Shown: positions 43,321 to 55,317 of the stretch, piece after piece
How the letters are laid out: each line of letters begins with the position of its first letter
Position numbering within the stretch: position 1 is the first letter of the stretch
Source of the DNA: Tetradesmus obliquus
Taxonomy: Eukaryota > Chlorophyta > Chlorophyceae > Sphaeropleales > Scenedesmaceae
Assembly: GCA_030272155.1 (NCBI GenBank)
Contig: CP126196.1
Location: 496,001-560,000 of the forward strand
Reading direction: 5' to 3'
Length of the DNA stretch: 64,000 bases
Translations under genes and position numbers: made by a program
Notes under the pieces: model-generated
The model's database searches: none
What the model saw: the letters and a program-made list of their open reading frames with translations, nothing else
Told to the model about the DNA's origin: nothing

Positions 43321-44232
43321 CGCGTAGGCTCCACGGGAAAATCACCAGGCTCACATGAGAGGCGCCGTCTGTGACCGTATGTATAGGGATATACCGCAAA
43401 TGAACGAAGAAACTGGTCATGCGTGTCCTTGAGATGTGAAGTTGAAGTTCAGGTCAAGAACAAAACCTAACAAGGGTTTAGGTTCCAGAGGCCATACGGG
43501 GCACCCCAGCCTGGGGCCTTAACGCAATACGCGCAGCAGCAGGAAGCAGCTGCACCCGCACAAACCAGCAGGACTTGCACACACCGTGGGCCCGTGCACT
43601 CCAACAAGCTGAACAGCCGCACGCTCTGCAGCGCGTCCACTCCTGATGGGCAGCTGGGCCCAAGGCAGTGGCCCCAGGCAGTGCAGTGGCGCCACAGCGG
43701 GTCGCTGAACACAGCTGCTCAGCACATAAGCCGGCCCCTCCGCACCAAACAAACAGACCACGGCACGCTTGTGACAGCCAAACACGCAACCAACAGGGGT
43801 CGCAGTAGCAGCTCCCCACGAGCTCCACAGGTGTCGAGCTCAGCACCGCACAAAGCCAGTGCTGCAGCCCGCAAGACACCTTCTCCGACCATACCATGCA
43901 TCACTGCTGACCAGCAACATGTGCCCTGGCATTGGTCCTCCGCCAGAACAGCAGGAGCATGCCCCCACCAAGCAACCAGGACAGACTTCAGTCCATCCCA
44001 TGCGTACACATCACGAATGATATCCTAAATAAAACAGCAGAAATGGCTGCTGCGGCACCTCCCCACTGGCATGCAGCCCTGGCAGGCTGTCGCTGCGGCA
44101 CAACCTCACAGCCGCCTGCGGCACGCCAGCCCCCGCCCAGCTCACTGCAGAGCTCAGCGCTGCATGCAACACTGCCACGCCCTGGCCGCAGCTGCTGCGC
44201 ATGGCCCGCGCTGCTGCTGCACGCTGCTGCGG
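43321..44232. other. Intergenic region between the BTB and U1A/U2B'' genes
   Basis: This 912-bp stretch holds the BTB promoter side and the 3' flank of the snRNP gene. It is C/A-rich on the plus strand, with no supported coding region. Confidence 0.5.
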
Positions 44233-44647
44233 CTACTGCTTGGCGTAGCTCAGCAGCATGGCCCTGTCTGGCGTGATCTTGAAGTTCTGCAGCCCGCTCA
44301 TGGCGGTGGTGGCACTCAGCTCGGCATCAAACTCGATGAAGGCGATGCCGGGGCGCGCCTCCACCATGCGCACCTGCAACGGCACACAAAACGGACAGCA
44401 AAAGTGTAAGCGTTGAGGGCAGGCACAGTACATGGTTGGCAAAAGCAGCGCCCCAAGCGCGTACACCATGTGCGCCTGGCCGGTCGCTGCACACAGTGCA
44501 CCAACACAACACTGTGAACGCCGTGGACAGCAGCGCAGGCACCACACGGCGTGCACAGGGACGTCGCAGCACACGAGCTACAGCATGCAGATAGATACAA
44601 TACACAGGGGTATGCGCTGCATGTCGTATAAGTAGATAACAGCAAAC

Positions 44648-44706
<59 letters not shown>

Positions 44707-46715
44707 GCAGCAGCGTGCGCACCTCCAGGAAGCCCGGGTACTGGTTGAACAGCAGCGTGAGCATCTGGCTGGTGCTGGCCTCAGGCAGGTTCTGCGCAAA
44801 CAGGATCTTGTTGGGAGGCGCGCTGCCGTCAGCGGCGCCGGCAGCAGCAGCGGGGCCGCCCGCGGCGGCTGCTGGCGCGCGCTTGCCCTCGCTGCGCTTG
44901 ATGAGCGTCTCTGCAGGGGGGAGGGCAGGCGGCAGGGCGGGTGGATAGGCACGTTGGAAGCAGTGAGAACAAGTCGAGAAAGCACCAAACTGGAGATATG
45001 AATCATTGGGCTGGTTGCGCAGGCACGCCGTGAGCCAGCGTGTAGCTTGTCTTAGGACTGCACCCACACTGCTGCTGGCTCAAAAGGCAGTGAAGCCCCC
45101 GCACAACACGCCCTGTGCTGCTGTTGCTTGCCAGGTGGTACGTACCACCTGGCACTGCACTGCTGCCACCAGCCACTGCCACTGCCACAGCTGTGCTGCC
45201 ACTGCCACGGCTGTGCTGCCACTGCCACGGCTGTGCTGCCACGGCCCATGCTGCTGCTGCTGCCAGGCCCACCCCAGGCCACCACGCACCGCGCGCCGCT
45301 GCGCTCTTCCTGCTGCGCTCCTTGTCCGGCTTGTATGAGCCGTCCAGCTTGGCCACGGCATCACTCTTGGAGCGGGCGAACTGGATGCGCTGCGCACAGA
45401 AACATGCAGCAGCAGCAGCAGCAGCAGCAGGACGCGGCAGAGCAGGGAGCGGCAGCTGTCAGCATTCAAGGTAGGGGGCAGTTGCGTATCAGCAGGGCTG
45501 CCTCAACAGCACCAGCATGCAGCAGCTTGCAGGCAGATCCAAGCCTTGGCACTGCAGCATGTGAGCAGCAAAGGTTGCCAGCATTTGTCATGGGGGAGTG
45601 TGCTGTGGATGAGCACAAGCACTGTTGTTGCAGGCCATGATGGGTCCAGGCTGCTGCACATCGCTAGCTGCTGCTGCTGCCGCCGCTGCTGCTGCTACCC
45701 AAGCTGTGCAGGCGGCTGAAATACATCCTTGTACTGCCGCCATCCTTGCAGCATGCACTGTCGCCTCCGCAACCCCCTAGCAGCTGCCTGCTGCAGCTTG
45801 CCGCTCCCCCCTCCCCCAAACACACGTAAAGCCACTCTGCTGCTCTGCTGCAGTCACAGGAAGCGCATGCAGCAGTAGCCGCTGCTGCCCTGGCGGGGCC
45901 TTGCGCCACCACTCGCTGCCTGGGACTTGTTGCTTGCTGGACCTGCCTCGTGAAAAGATTGTTGAAGCATTCAACTTCAACAAGCCTTGTCACGAGGCAA
46001 GTCCACGCAGCCAACAAGTGCAAGGCAGCAGATGGCGGCCAAGGCAGAATGCATACAAGGAGCACAACCACCCAGCCGTGCACACAGGCTGGGAAATGCA
46101 ACTCAGGCTGGTGAACGCTCTGGCGCTAGCCGTCTTGCTTGGTTGCACGAGCCCCTGCTGCTAGTCGGACGAGGTGTGTGATGCAAGCTGTGGGCTGCGC
46201 AGCACAAGTCCGTAGGAACAAAACTAATGCTTGATGTATGGCTGATATGCCGCATCTCGCTGCGTACTGGCCCTGGCACTGCCCCAAGGAACTGCACTCG
46301 CGTGCCAGCATGTGATCAGGCTGCCTGACCTGATGCCCAGCCTCCTCCCAAAACACGCAAATGCACGCTGCTGCTGCGCTGCAGCCAGAAAGAGAGCACG
46401 CAGCACGGGCTGCCGCTGCCCTGCCTCCAGGCCCAGTGCCGGCACCTGCTGCCTTGGACGTGTTGCTTGCTGGACCTCCTGGTGAAGCAGTCGTTGAAGC
46501 ATTCAACGCATACTTCACGAGGCGAGTCCAGGCAGCCAACAAGTGCAAGGCAGCAGGTGCCGGCACAGGCAGAATGCACACAAGGAGAACAACCATGCCT
46601 TGCACACAGGCTGGGGAAGCAATCTGGCTGCTTGGGTAAGTATCGCTAGCTGCTGCTGCTGCTGCTTGGGTAAGTATCGCCAGCTGCTGCTGCTGCTGCT
46701 GCTGGGTGACATGAT

Positions 46716-46749
<34 letters not shown>

Positions 46750-47392
46750 ACGTCTGCTTCCTGCTGCTGCTGCTGTTGTTGTGTAACATGCCTCCTGCTG
46801 CCATTGCTGCTGCTGCTGCTGCCAGCGCCACTCACGATGGGCTTTTCGAAGAACGGGAAGCCTTGCATGCTGTTCTTGGCGTGTGTGGCTGCCGCCACGT
46901 CAGCGAAGACCACCCAGGCCTGGCCGCGCATGCGCAGCGTCTTCAGCGCCACCACGTCCAGGATCTTGCCAAACTGGCTGAACATGGCGTACAGCGCCTT
47001 GCGCAGCTCTGATTAGTATGATGGGAAAGAGATATTGAAAGAGACGGGGTGAAGGGGAGGGGCAGAGCAGGAGAGGAGCAGGGTGCAGAGCAGCACAGAG
47101 AACACTGTGTGAAGTGTGTTGAGGCCAACAGCAGCAGTGGCAGCAGGCATGCAGCAAGGCAGAGCTGCTGCAGTTTATCCTGGGATATGCAAGAACAGCT
47201 TGCAGGAAACGATGCAACTGTCCATCGCCATGAGCGCATTCTTATGTTAGCTGCTGTCGCTGCTGCCGCTTGCGCTGCTGTCTGCTGCGGAGCTGTTGCC
47301 TGATCTGCAGCGTGCTGATCCTCACCCTCTTTCGGTAGCTTTTCATACAGGTTTTGTACGTATATGGTCTGGTTGGGCGGGATGTCCGCCAT
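44233..47392 (-). CDS. U1A/U2B'' small nuclear ribonucleoprotein
   Basis: Five exons: 47392-47326, 47008-46836, 45389-45290, 44910-44723 and 44373-44233; 222 residues, against about 230 for plant U2B''. Two RNA-recognition motifs flank a Lys/Arg and Ala-rich linker. RRM1 starts after MADIPPNQ with RNP2 IYVQNL and carries RNP1 RGQAWVVF; it includes the family signature [22 protein letters not shown]2 has KILFAQNL near residues 148-155, then GIAFIEFD, and ends LLSYAKQ. The protein binds U1 stem-loop II or U2 stem-loop IV in the spliceosome; algae often have one gene for both roles, and I cannot tell which applies. The intron between exons 2 and 3 is 1446 bp and contains a 290-bp direct duplication. 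A long CTG tract (sense) follows the exon-4 donor. Confidence 0.95.
44650..44714. repeat. CAG trinucleotide tract (CTG on the gene strand)
   Basis: About 20 near-perfect CAG units with one CAA interruption lie immediately after the exon-4 donor of the snRNP gene. In one frame it encodes a spurious poly-Leu frame on the minus strand. Confidence 0.9.
45807..46100. repeat. Intronic direct duplication, copy A
   Basis: About 290 bp resembles 46336-46625 at an offset of roughly 530 bp. Shared anchors include tgttgcttgctggacctgcc/tcct, gttgaagcattcaac and cagccaacaagtgcaaggca. Copy A has an internal inverted match (cctgcctcgtga with tcacgaggca). Confidence 0.8.
46336..46625. repeat. Intronic direct duplication, copy B
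   Basis: This is the second copy of the element at 45807-46100, in the same intron and orientation. The copies have diverged visibly, with many substitutions and small indels, so the event is older than the 1.43-kb tandem duplication. Confidence 0.8.
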
Positions 47393-48002
47393 CGTGGCTG
47401 CTGCTGTCTAGACAAGACTGCTGCTGCTGCTGTCACAGCAGGAAGGCAACTACAGCAGCAGTGCCACCAAGGCAGAGGAAACTCGCATGCAGTTGCAGCA
47501 ACTAGTTTCGATATTTGAAACCCAAGGACTTGTGCGTGTGGAGTGGCGTACTTCAGATGCAGCTTCTGATCAGTGTAAAGTGGCTCGTGTTGGTCACTTG
47601 ACGCGATATATAACCTGATCAGTCCTATCTGGTCATTTCAAACCGCGTGATGGCTTTCCTGTTGCTCTTCATTGGGCGATGTCTTTGTGTCATGCTGTGG
47701 CACTTGCTCAGCTGAGCCCTGGCCAGCTCGGCGAGCAATGCTGAGCAATGCAGAAGCGATCCCGCTACCAGCTGACCGGAAAACCCTGGTTTGAAGCGGT
47801 CTTAGGCTCTACGCGGCGCACAGTTGACGATACAACACGGTATCAGGGCAGTTGTGCCAGGCACTTGGTACTGCAGCCTGATGATGTAACTGCCACTGCC
47901 TGCATCGACTGCCACGCTAGTTGCTGCAGCTGCCGACTAGATTAGCACCGTCGCACGCATGGGCTTAGTTCTGGTTCCGTATATCAGTCAGGCACAGCGT
48001 TG
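47393..48002. other. Divergent region between the snRNP and ELF3-like genes
   Basis: This 610-bp gap lies between two divergent genes and likely carries both promoters. A possible extra first exon for the ELF3-like gene is 47748-47885 (MQKRSRYQLTGKPWF), with a GTAACT donor and an in-phase acceptor leading to 47988; it extends the frame upstream of the ATG at 48003 without a stop. Confidence 0.45.
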
Positions 48003-48464
48003 ATGACTGCTGCCACTCAACAGCAGCAGCAGCAGGTTGCACATGCTGATGCTTGCGTGCCTAACCACCAGTCAGGACAACATCAGCAGCAGAACCAACT
48101 GCCTACGAGCTCGACGCATCATGTAGCCACGCTGCAGCAGCTGCCAGCACGGCAGGCAGCAGCTACAGCAGCTGTCAGGCCTGCATCACCCCCAGGCCAG
48201 TGCCAGCAGGCCCACACAGCTCAGGCTGGGAGCAACACAGGCAACTACCAGCAGCCATCACTGTCAGCAGGCTGCCTTGCCACTGGCAGCGCTGCAGCAG
48301 CTGACTCCATGCAGCTGGCTGGTCTGCACCAGCAGCAGCACCAGCACCAGCACCAGGAGTGGTCTAGTGCTGTGCAACTCCGTGCCAGCAGACCACCATC
48401 TGCTGCTGCTGCTGCTGCTGCCGGTACCAATGCACCACTGTTCCAGACTCACCAGCAGCAACAT

Positions 48465-48508
<44 letters not shown>

Positions 48509-50689
48509 CGTACGCGCAAGCAATTGCCTAGTGTTACCTGTGCTAGGGACAAGCAGTGCACCACTGCCCAGCAATGCAGCAGTGCCTCTGGCCCAGCAGC
48601 TATCGCTGCAGCAGCTGATACAACAGCAGCAACAGAAGCTACAGCAACAACTGCTACTGATGCACCATCAGCAGCAGCAGCTGGGCATGGCTGGCAGGCT
48701 GCTGCCAGCGGGCAAGCCACTTGGCTACCTAACACATGCTCAGCAGCAGCAGCAGCAGCAGCAGCAACCATCACGTTCACAGGCGCAGCAAGCTGCACCA
48801 TCACAGCAGCGCCAGGTGCAGCAGCAGCAGCCAGGCCAGGCACCTGCTGGCACCAGCCGTGCAGCGACACCTAGTGCTGCTGCTGCTGCTGCTGCTGCTG
48901 CCGCCTGCCCCAGCCTCATGCGGGGCCTGCTGGGTGACGCCACTTTCTTCCGGCTGCGCTGCATCATGCTGCGGCAGCAGGAGGCCTTCACGCAGCAGGC
49001 GAGTAGACTTGACCAAGGAAGGAGCAAGGGTGCACTGCACTCACTTGCTGCCACAGCTTTGCTTTTTCATGCTAGACTGTCCATCCTTACAGATGCGCCT
49101 CACCTAATGCTGCTTGTTGACAGTGTGGTTTGGTCAACCGACACTTGTTGGGCGGCATTTGCCGTGCTAGTACTGATGGCTACGCTGCTGCTGCTGCTGC
49201 TGCTGCTGTTGCTGCTGCTGCAGGTGTGTGAGCTGCACCGCGTGGCAAAGTTGCAGCAGCTTGCATGGAGGGAGGTCATGGCACCAGCAGCAGCAGCAGC
49301 AGGGGATAACACAGCTGATGACACCACAACGCAGCAGCAGCAGCAGCAGCAGCAGCAGCTGTGTGAGGCTTCCCAGCTGGCCTACCTCACCCAGCAGCAC
49401 CAGGCAGCAGCAGTGGCGCACCTGCTCACTCTGCAAAGACAGCAGCGGGACCCTCACCAGCAGCAACAGCAGCAGCAACAGCAGCAGCAGCAGCAGCAGG
49501 ATGGCATACCTAACCCAGCAGCAGGATCAGCAGCAGCAGCCACCCCCGACGATGCGGCAAGGTCCCTTGCAGCAGCTGCAGCAGCTGTGGCGCTGCTGCC
49601 CATGCATGCCGTGCTGCTGGCCAACCTGCCGGCTGCTGTTGCTGCTGCCGTGTCACCGCCCAAGGAGCAGCAGTGGCACGCACTGGCACCCGCCAGGTGA
49701 GGCTGGCAGGAGCATGTGGCAGCATGCCTGCAGCACAGCAGGTCAATACGCCTGCAGCATAGCAGGCTGTTCCACCCAGTCGTTCCGTGAACCCGCTTTC
49801 GTTCTGCATTATCCGGTCGGATTCATAAACCACTGATCACTTTGTTGGACTGCTTACATGCCAAATGCAACCTCACCATGTCAACAGCAGCAGCCGGCAG
49901 AGGGCATGCTGCCGTGACAGAGGTGCCGTATTTTGTTGACCTGTTTGAGCAGCTCATGCCTGTTGATGCTGGCTGGCTGGTGCAAGCGCCACAGCAAACA
50001 GTCCAACTGATGCATGTGCTGACCATAACAAACTGACCCTGCTGCTGCTGCTGTCTGCTGCCAGGTACTACATCCGGCCAACAGCAGCGGCAGCAGCAGG
50101 CATTGTCCGGCCACAACCACGCCGACTTGCACACTCTGCTGCTGCAAGCGCCATGCTCAGCAGCATCGCCACATCAGCGCCTGCTGCAGCTGAGGATGCT
50201 GCTGCTGCTGCTGCTGCTGGGCCTGGTTACACTGGCGAGGCTACTGTGCAGGCTGGTGAATCGCAGCCGAGTGTCAGCTTGACCAGCAAGCAGCAGCAGC
50301 CCGCTCTGTCGCAGTGCCAGGCAGTGCTGCCTGAGCAGGCAGCCAAGAACGCAGCAGAAGCAGCAGCAGCACACCATCTTGCTGCTGCTGATCAGCGGTG
50401 GCAGCAGCAGCAGCTACTTGGGGCAGGAAACAGGCGGAACAGCAGAGCAGTGTCTGCAGCACCGGGTGTTGTTGAGGCTGCTGCGCAGGTGGGGCTGCAG
50501 GCTGCTGCTGGCCTGGCTGCTGATGTCTTCAGGGCGCCGTCAGGGCCCCTGCCTGCTGCTGGGGTAAGCCACGTCGACAGCAGCAGGGGGGACCGCAGCA
50601 CGCCAGCGGTAGGTGCGGTGCAAGCCGCCCAGCAGCTGCTGAGTGCGCAAGCTCAGCACCATCAACAGCAGCAGCAGCAATGGCACCAG

Positions 50690-50725
<36 letters not shown>

Positions 50726-50995
50726 GAGGCAATGCTGCAGTCATCACAGCCTCAAGCTGTGTGGTTGAGCAAGCAGTATGGGCCAGCAGCTGCTGCTGCT
50801 GACGGAAGTGCAGCCTCTGCTGGCGCTGGGCAGGGTCAGCAGCAGCAGCAGGGGTCTGTGCTGCAGCAGTTTAGACAGCAGCAGCAGTGGCAGCAGGACT
50901 TTGACCCACATGTTGCTTGGATGCTCAAGCACTATGGTGCTGCAGGTGGTGTTGACAGTGGTGCTAGCGTTGGCCCTGCTGGCAGCAGAGATACT

Positions 50996-51055
<60 letters not shown>

Positions 51056-52374
51056 GCTGCACCACCAAGCAGTGGAGCAGGCCCTGCTGCTGCTCCTGCC
51101 CCTGTTGCTGCTGCAGCAGCTGCTGCAGCTGCAGCCAGTGCTGCGGCTAGCCCCAGGCCTGTTCAGTGGTGGCTGGATGCAGCAGCCACCTTTGGTGATG
51201 TGGCACTACTGCCTGACCTGGCGCAGCAGGCACAGCAGCAGCGGCGGCAGCAGCAGCAGGGCAGTGGCAGCAGGCAGCAGCAGCACAGCAGGGCAGGCAG
51301 CGGCAGCGGCAACGGCTCGCGTGGCACAGCACGCAGCAGCAGGTGAGTGGGGTTGGCTGTACTACAGCTAGTGTAGTACAGCCTGTGCTTGGCAGTAGAT
51401 GTGTCATGAAGCGGGGTGCTTGCTGGTGGCCACCTGCTGTGGCGAGTGCATATCACAACTGCTGGCTCAGGGCCTATCTGTGCTGCTTGTATGTTACAGC
51501 ATTGTCATCACCTGCTGCTGTACCTGCCGCCGCAATGCCGATGTCTTCAATTGCTGCTGCAAGGGATGGCGGCAGCTCAGGCAGCAAGCGACGCAACCTT
51601 CAGCATCAGTACCAGCAGCGGCACAAGAAGATCAAGCCAGCCGCCTACTGCACCCCAACACAACAGGATCCTGCTGCTGCAGCAGCGGCAGCAGCAGCAG
51701 CAGCAGCAGGAGGGGTGGGCTGGCGTGGAGCCTTCAGGGTGAGCAGCTGTGACAGATCAGCAGTGCATGCTTGCAGATGTTGCGCCTGCTGGTGACCTTT
51801 GTATCGGTGTCCGCGCCGCACACGCCTGCTCTAAGCATGGAGGGTTGCCTGGGGAGCAACTCGTGCGGCGCATCATGAACTTTCTGCTTCATTTACTTGT
51901 TGCTGCTGCAGCTACCGATGTGCAGCATCTGTCTCTCTTGACACAGTTGGCTTGTCTGCAACGTTCAGCTGGCAGGGCTGCTGCCAGCATCGGTGCTGCG
52001 CCATGATGCCACCTTCCAACATCACACCACAAAACCACAAATAACATCTATATAAGAACGAATCTGCGCTGTGCCCTGCAGGTGCCCTCGCCGCTGCCGG
52101 CAGCCTCCCATCAGGCCAGCCGCGTGCACAGCAACAGGCCGGGCAGCGGCGGCAGCACAGCAGCAGAGCCCAGCAGCCAGCAGCAGCAGCTCAGCGACGC
52201 AGATGCCTCCTTTGTCAGCCCAGGCAGCAGCAGCAACCCGCCGCCGCCGCAGCAACGCCGCCACCAAGCTGCAGCAGCAGGTGCTGACCTGCCAGGCTGT
52301 GGGGCTGGGCCGATGCCAGCTGGGCAGCAGGTGGCAGCGCAGCAAGCTGTTGTGCCACAGCCGAGACCGCACCT

Positions 52375-52409
<35 letters not shown>

Positions 52410-52507
52410 GGCAGCAGCAGCAGCAGCAGCAGCGTGAGGATGCGCAGTGCTCGGATGCCAGGGCTGTTGCTGGCATACTGCTGTCGCTGTCTGGAACCAC
52501 CACATAG
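48003..52507 (+). CDS. Gln-rich protein with an ELF3/EEC-like block (hypothetical)
   Basis: Exons 48003-48998, 49224-49696, 50065-51342, 51576-51738 and 52082-52507; about 1111 residues, mostly Gln, Ala and Ser. One ordered segment spans the first join: LLGDATFFRLRCIMLRQQEA, then FTQQ, then VCELHRVAKLQQLAW (about 310-347). It resembles the conserved ELF3 block containing FELHRLIKVQ. ELF3 is a scaffold of the plant evening complex; a clock role here is only inferred. Basic patches (KRRN, RHKKIK) suggest nuclear location. The C-terminus reads ARAVAGILLSLSG, close to the tail of the next gene. The first intron has a GC donor and no stop in frame. The exon-4 acceptor is uncertain: 51500 opens a more protein-like stretch but is out of phase, whereas 51576 keeps phase. 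An upstream exon at 47748-47885 is possible. Confidence 0.68.
48999..49223 (+). other. Stop-free 225-nt intron with GC donor (possible exitron)
   Basis: The segment starts CAG/GCGAGT and ends in a CTG tract plus CAG. Its length is a multiple of three and it has no stop in the reading frame, so both spliced and unspliced mRNA would be translatable. Splicing is favoured because it joins the two halves of the ELF3-like block. Confidence 0.6.
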
Positions 52508-53523
52508 TAAGGTGCATCCAGCGTATTGTTTCCAACATGTGATCGCACTCAGGACAGCCGGTTGGCAAGATGCGCATGATAGCAGATGATGTGCAAACGG
52601 ATGTGGTGGGTGTATCTTGTGTTGAGGCTGAGTGTTCCCGCACCGCAGTGGGCCAGATTGCAGTTGTGTTGCGACAATCTTGTGTCTGGAAAAAAAGATC
52701 GTGTGGTCACTAATTGTAGTGGCAGCAGCTTTAAAACTGTTTCGTCCAGCAACAGTCCCGCAGGCTGGGAGCCTCACTGCCTGAGGCTCGGGCGGACATC
52801 GCGTCCATTGGCGGCCACTGGCCGGGCAGCTGAGCTCAGCAGGCTGTGCGAGTTGCGCAACAGGGTTGGTAATGGCGGCGGCATGGGATATTGGCTGCGT
52901 GAGGCGTGTTTCATTATATTATTGGTATTGCGGGGTTCTGAAGCCGGCAGAGCCAGGCGGTGCCCTCTGATGGTAGAGCTTGCGCCTGTCCAGGGAACAG
53001 CAGCCTGCAGGCTGCGGCCGGCAGCATGAGGGGGGCCCCTGGGGGGGGGGGGGGGGGGCGGTGGTGGTGAATGTGCTGACCTCATGGTCGAACAGCTGCA
53101 GCAACTATAATATGGTAAAACATATATATAGTTTTAGTATCTCATTAGTAACACGCTCATGGGAAAGGCACAGACGGGTATTTGTCTTGGCATACAACTC
53201 TCAGGCAGAACAAATGCTTCCGAGGTCCAGATAGCCTGAACAAGTGCTCAATCTACATGCAACTGTAGTTTCAAAACGCATAACCTGTCTCGATAAGAGC
53301 TGCTGCCAATGGCACCACTAAAACCAGGGTTGGGGTGTGTCTGGCGAGGCAGCAACGGTAGCCCGCTGCCTCGGGACCAAGCCGAGGATATCGACGACAT
53401 CTATGAAAACATATAAAACACCGTAGGTTTGTATTGTTGCTCACGTGCCTATGTCGTCAGCCTTTGGCCACGCTCGCCATCATATGCTGCACGCGCACGT
53501 TCTGAGTGTATGTCGAATAACTC
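52508..53523. other. Intergenic region between the two Gln-rich genes
   Basis: About 1 kb with a run of roughly 19 G (53041-53059, one interruption), an AT-rich block with TATATATA near 53122, and no supported gene. The right part probably carries the promoter of the next gene. Confidence 0.5.
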
Positions 53524-55260
53524 ATGAAACAACCCAGCAGCAGCCCTACATCATTAGGCGATGAGGTGAGTGTGCCTTCAGGCAGCACGACCTCATGGGG
53601 TGCCTGTGAATGTTTGCCGTGCACACACTGGAGAACAACGGGCCATTTCGTGCACAAACAGAGTGCACCAGGGTGAAACGTCGTTCGCCTGTTCTCAGGC
53701 CCTGTTGCAGCCTATGTGCAGACTGCTGTGTTTGCTGTGCCTGGTCAGACGCGTGACTGTGCATGCCACATGAACCACCATGCAAGCAAACGCTGCCAAC
53801 CTGCTTGGACAGCTGCCTGCTCCTGCAAGCAACAAGTGCACTGAGAGTCCCACTCACACATTGTTGTGCATGCCAGTGCCGGACCACACCGGTTGCGCAC
53901 AACTGCAATAACAACACCAACTCCTTTCACCCCACCCACGTCCTGCAGGACCCCTATGACGAGCAGCAGCAGCAGCTGCTGCACCAGCAGCACAACCAGC
54001 AGCTGCCGCAGCAGCCCCCGCAGCCGGGGCACGGCAGCCAGCTGCAGCTGCAGCTGCTGCACCTGCACCAGCAGGTCGAGTGCGGCGACCTGGACTCAGC
54101 AGTAGATGTAGCGCAGCTTAACGCGCGCCTGCGCAGCGGCGAGTTCAAGCGCTGGTGGCAGGACGCAGCGCCACCCCTGGTGTTCAGCTTCAACCAGCAG
54201 CAGTACGGCCCCGCGGGCAGCAGCATCGTGACCAGCATCAACGCGTTCCTGCAAGCTGAGGCGCGGCGCTATGATGGCGCCGGGCTGCTCAGCGGCCAGC
54301 CGCAGCGCGTGAGCGACCTGCTGGGCATACGCTCGCGCCAGGTGAGAGGGGCCATAAGTAAATGGCCAGGTGCTGCTGTAGTATATTGGCCGCCCAGCGC
54401 CAGGTGAGAGGCGCTGTAGTATATTGGCCGGTTGCTGCTGCCCAATTCTGGTTTTGCTGCGTGGCCCATTTGCTGTGAAAGAAGAGTGTTGGGCTGACAT
54501 CACGGCGCCAGCGCTACTTTGATTGGTCAACAGCTGTGTTTTGTGGCTTAGAGCTGTGTGTTCAGCTGTGGATGTTGATGACACGTACTTGCACACAAGC
54601 CTTGTCCTGCCTTGAAAGGGTGGGGCCTAGTCCTGCAAGCATGTCTGCTGCCTGAAGTAGAGCAGATGTGTGAGGCAGCATCACACGCTGCAGCTGCTGG
54701 GGCCGCCAAGTTGCTTGCAGCCGCAGCCACGAATGCAAGAGCCATGAGCTGCTGCGTGGCCCATACTGACCGCTGCGGCCACTGCTTCCCCCCCCAAACA
54801 CATGCACTCAAAATATTGTATCATGCATGCACTTTGCAAGTATCTGTGCTTGACACCTGATGTAACAAGCATTCTTATGCTTACTCCCTAACACCCCAGG
54901 TGTTCCTGGACAAGGCCACCAAGGGCGGCTGGGTGCTGCTGGCGCGGCAGCACGGCGTGCAGCTGGCCGACCTGACGCCGCTGCAGCCGCTGTTTGAGCG
55001 GCTGGAGCGCCCGGGGCAGGGGCTGGCGCAGAACTGGCCCACGGCGCAGGCTGATGCGGCGGTGGTGCAGGTGCGGCGGCTGCTGGCGGGTTGCATGGAA
55101 GGAAGCAGGGATGTGTGTACGTGTCAGGTTGAGTTGTTGTTGCAGGGAGTGCATTGCATGCGGGTTGTGTGCCAGCTGCTGTCTGTGCTGCTTGTATGTG
55201 CTGTTGCAGCATCGTCGTGCTGTAGGTCGGCTGCTTTGGGCTGCTGCCCATGCATGTGTA

Positions 55261-55317
<57 letters not shown>

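Noticed and set aside
44579..45067. Poly-Leu open frame over the snRNP intron
   Set aside because: It arises from a CTG tract after the exon-4 donor; the RRM2 exons continue on either side with matched phases.
49060..49222. Leu-rich stretch that looks like a transmembrane segment in the ELF3-like frame
   Set aside because: It is the translation of a CTG tract inside a probable intron; removing it joins the conserved block.
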